64,000 nt of DNA from Chloroflexota bacterium (GTDB lineage: Bacteria > Chloroflexota > Anaerolineae > Anaerolineales > Villigracilaceae): assembly GCA_016195815.1 (NCBI GenBank), contig JACPYX010000006.1:124001-188000 (forward strand), given 5' to 3'. Under the pieces are notes generated by a model. That model was not told where the DNA came from. It ran no database searches and saw only the letters and a list, made by a program, of their open reading frames with translations. Shown here in pieces: positions 62,431 through 64,000 of this stretch. Every line of letters begins with the position of its first letter. Positions within the stretch are counted from its first letter, which is position 1. Made by a program: the position numbers and the translations under genes.

Positions 62431-64000
62431 ATGACTTTATTTCCCCGGCATGTTGATGCGAAGACGCGAAGACATAATTTTCTTCGCGCCTTCGCGCCTG
62501 CGTGGTTAAAGTGTCCTTTGCTTTGGTTCCTCCCGCTTTTATTTCTCGGTGTATTTTTCTTCCTGCCTCTTTTCAAAATCCTCGCTTTCACTTTCGATCT
62601 TTCTGCCCTTACAACTTCCAACCTCCAGCTTGCGTTTCGCGTTTTACTTTTTACTTTCTATCAGGCCCTTCTCTCGACTTTTCTTACGTTGCTGGCCGGC
62701 CTGCCTTCTGCTTATCTCTTTGCCCGCTATGATTTTCGCGGCAAATCTTTGCTTCGCGCGCTGACCGCCGTCCCGTTCATGCTTCCGACCGTCGTGGTCG
62801 CGGCGGGATTCAATGCCTTGCTCGGCCCGCGCGGCTGGGTCTCTGTCATCTTTCCTCTTTCATCTTTTCAGTTCACCGGCACACTCGGCGCAATCCTGCT
62901 TGCCCACATTTTCTACAATACCACCATTGTTATTCGCATCGTTGGCAACGCGCTCTCGCGCTTCGACCCCAAACTGGAACAGGCCGCGCGTTCCCTCGGC
63001 GCAGACTCGCGCCGCGCCTGGTGGAATGTTACTTTGCCGCTTCTGCGGCCACCCTTGTTGGCCGCCGCCTTGCTTGTCTTCTTATTTGACTTCACCAGTT
63101 TTGGCGTCATCCTTTTGCTGGGCGGGCCGCGCTTTGCCACGCTCGAAGTGGAAATTTATATTCAGGCTTTGCAATTATTCAATCTGCCGCTGGCCGCCTT
63201 GCTCTCGTTGATTCAATTGCTTTCCACGCTGGCCTTCTCGGCGCTTTACACGCGCCTCGTCACGCGCACGACCGTCCAAAGTGCGCCGCGTTCGGCGGAA
63301 AGCAACGTCCGTAAAGCGGGAAGCCTGCGCGAAAAAATTTTTGTCGCTTCTTTCATCTTTCTTCTTTCCTCTTTCTTCATCCTGCCCATGCTGGCCCTGC
63401 CACTTCGCTCCATCTCGCGCCTCGATGCGAACCGCGCTGATCGCGCACAGATACAAACCGGCTTCATACCAGACTATTACACAGAGTTATTCATCAATCG
63501 CCGCGATTCGATCTTTTATGTCCCGCCAGTTCGAGCTGCGTTCAATTCGCTTGGCTATGCCGGCGCGACCGTTCTGCTTTCGCTTCTGCTCGGATTCCCG
63601 GCCGCGTCTGCGCTGGCAAAGCCGGGACGCCTCGAAAAGATTCTCGACCCGATTCTGATGTTGCCTCTCGGCGCATCGGCAGTCACGCTTGGCCTCGGCT
63701 TTATCATTGCCTTTGGCCGTTTGCTGACATCTCCCTTCCTCGTGCCTCTTGCTCATACATTGATTGCCTTGCCCTTCGTCATCCGGACTCTGCAATCATC
63801 CATTGCGTCCATCCCCGACAGATTGCGCCAGGCCGCGGCCTCTTTGGGCGCATCGCCGTTTCGCGTCTGGCAAACCGTTGACTGGCCCATCCTGCGCCGC
63901 GCGACTCTCTCTGCTTCGATCTTTGCTTTCACCATCTCGCTGGGCGAATTCGGCGCGACGGCTTTGCTCTCACGCCCCGAATATCCCACCATCCCGGTCG
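62431..64000 (+). CDS. thiP: Thiamine ABC transporter permease (cut by window edge)
   Basis: The frame runs from ATG 62431 through the last complete codon, about 523 codons, without a stop, so the C-terminus is missing. It is a double-length permease with two halves of six or so membrane segments; each half has an EAA-type loop (EQAARSLGADSRRAWWNVTL and RQAAASLGASPFRVWQTVDW). It matches ThiP in position and layout. The first 22 codons include a strong hairpin (62458-62495), so a downstream start is possible, but no better start was seen. The ATPase thiQ would lie beyond the window. Confidence 0.87.
   Translation, partial: MTLFPRHVDAKTRRHNFLRAFAPAWLKCPLLWFLPLLFLGVFFFLPLFKILAFTFDLSALTTSNLQLAFRVLLFTFYQALLSTFLTLLAGLPSAYLFARYDFRGKSLLRALTAVPFMLPTVVVAAGFNALLGPRGWVSVIFPLSSFQFTGTLGAILLAHIFYNTTIVIRIVGNALSRFDPKLEQAARSLGADSRRAWWNVTLPLLRPPLLAAALLVFLFDFTSFGVILLLGGPRFATLEVEIYIQALQLFNLPLAALLSLIQLLSTLAFSALYTRLVTRTTVQSAPRSAESNVRKAGSLREKIFVASFIFLLSSFFILPMLALPLRSISRLDANRADRAQIQTGFIPDYYTELFINRRDSIFYVPPVRAAFNSLGYAGATVLLSLLLGFPAASALAKPGRLEKILDPILMLPLGASAVTLGLGFIIAFGRLLTSPFLVPLAHTLIALPFVIRTLQSSIASIPDRLRQAAASLGASPFRVWQTVDWPILRRATLSASIFAFTISLGEFGATALLSRPEYPTIPV
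62458..62495 (+). repeat. Inverted repeat at the start of the thiP frame
   Basis: Arms GCGAAGACGCGAAGA and TCTTCGCGCCTTCGC (15 bases, one mismatch) around an 8-base loop. The GCGAAGACGCGAAGA pattern is typical of dispersed repeats and sits in the first codons of the predicted thiP frame. Confidence 0.5.

Overview
The window reads as a bacterial chromosome segment of roughly 55% GC with short intergenic gaps. The gene content (NusA-YlxR-IF2-RbfA-NrnA-TruB-RibF in a row, a V4R protein, a Ras-like small GTPase, a KimA-type potassium carrier, no lipopolysaccharide genes) suggests a Chloroflexota/Anaerolineae-type organism. That placement is inference from protein character and was not tested by any search. 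I saw no tRNA, rRNA, CRISPR array or complete transposon.

Region 1 (1-7744) is a heavy-metal block: an SmtB-type sensor with the start of a metal P-type ATPase running off the left edge; an MNT/HEPN toxin-antitoxin-like pair; a CmtR-like sensor with a P1B ATPase carrying the rare CSC membrane motif; a small HMA metal-binding protein; a DUF1461 membrane protein; and a merR-merA pair behind a textbook 19-bp-spacer MerR promoter.

Region 2 (7745-15348) holds an MBL-fold hydrolase flanked by two copies of the same terminator/palindrome/start module, with the remnant of an ABC ATPase gene in between, then a YbhFSR/YbhG-like ABC-2 exporter operon. Region 3 (15349-25742) is envelope and housekeeping: LysM-M23 protein, methyltransferases, L,D-transpeptidase, YwbE, PanB-PanE, YtxH, glycosyltransferase, UDP-glucose dehydrogenase. 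Region 4 (25790-32464, minus strand) is a potassium block: two TrkA-like proteins, a KimA-like carrier, an unknown two-TM protein, and a KdpE/short KdpD pair.

Region 5 (33360-41032) is the nusA-infB-truB-ribF translation operon, apparently without rimP in front. Region 6 (41098-45291) contains a DUF457-type membrane protein, a double-domain ThyX-like protein whose two halves have complementary motif loss, an aldo-keto reductase and a LysM lipoprotein.

Region 7 (45399-60497), all on the plus strand, is the most unusual part: DUF4388 protein, Ras-like GTPase, alpha/beta hydrolase, V4R protein, left-handed beta-helix protein, acyl-ACP-reductase-like enzyme, response regulator with a degenerate GGDEF domain, a 2473-residue kinase with about eleven GAF domains, a response regulator, and a second alpha/beta hydrolase that is a paralogue of the first but has lost its serine nucleophile. 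I propose it as a candidate signalling plus lipid/aldehyde metabolism island. Region 8 (60501-64000) is a thiamine operon under a TPP riboswitch: ThiN, ThiB and a ThiP-like permease truncated by the window edge.
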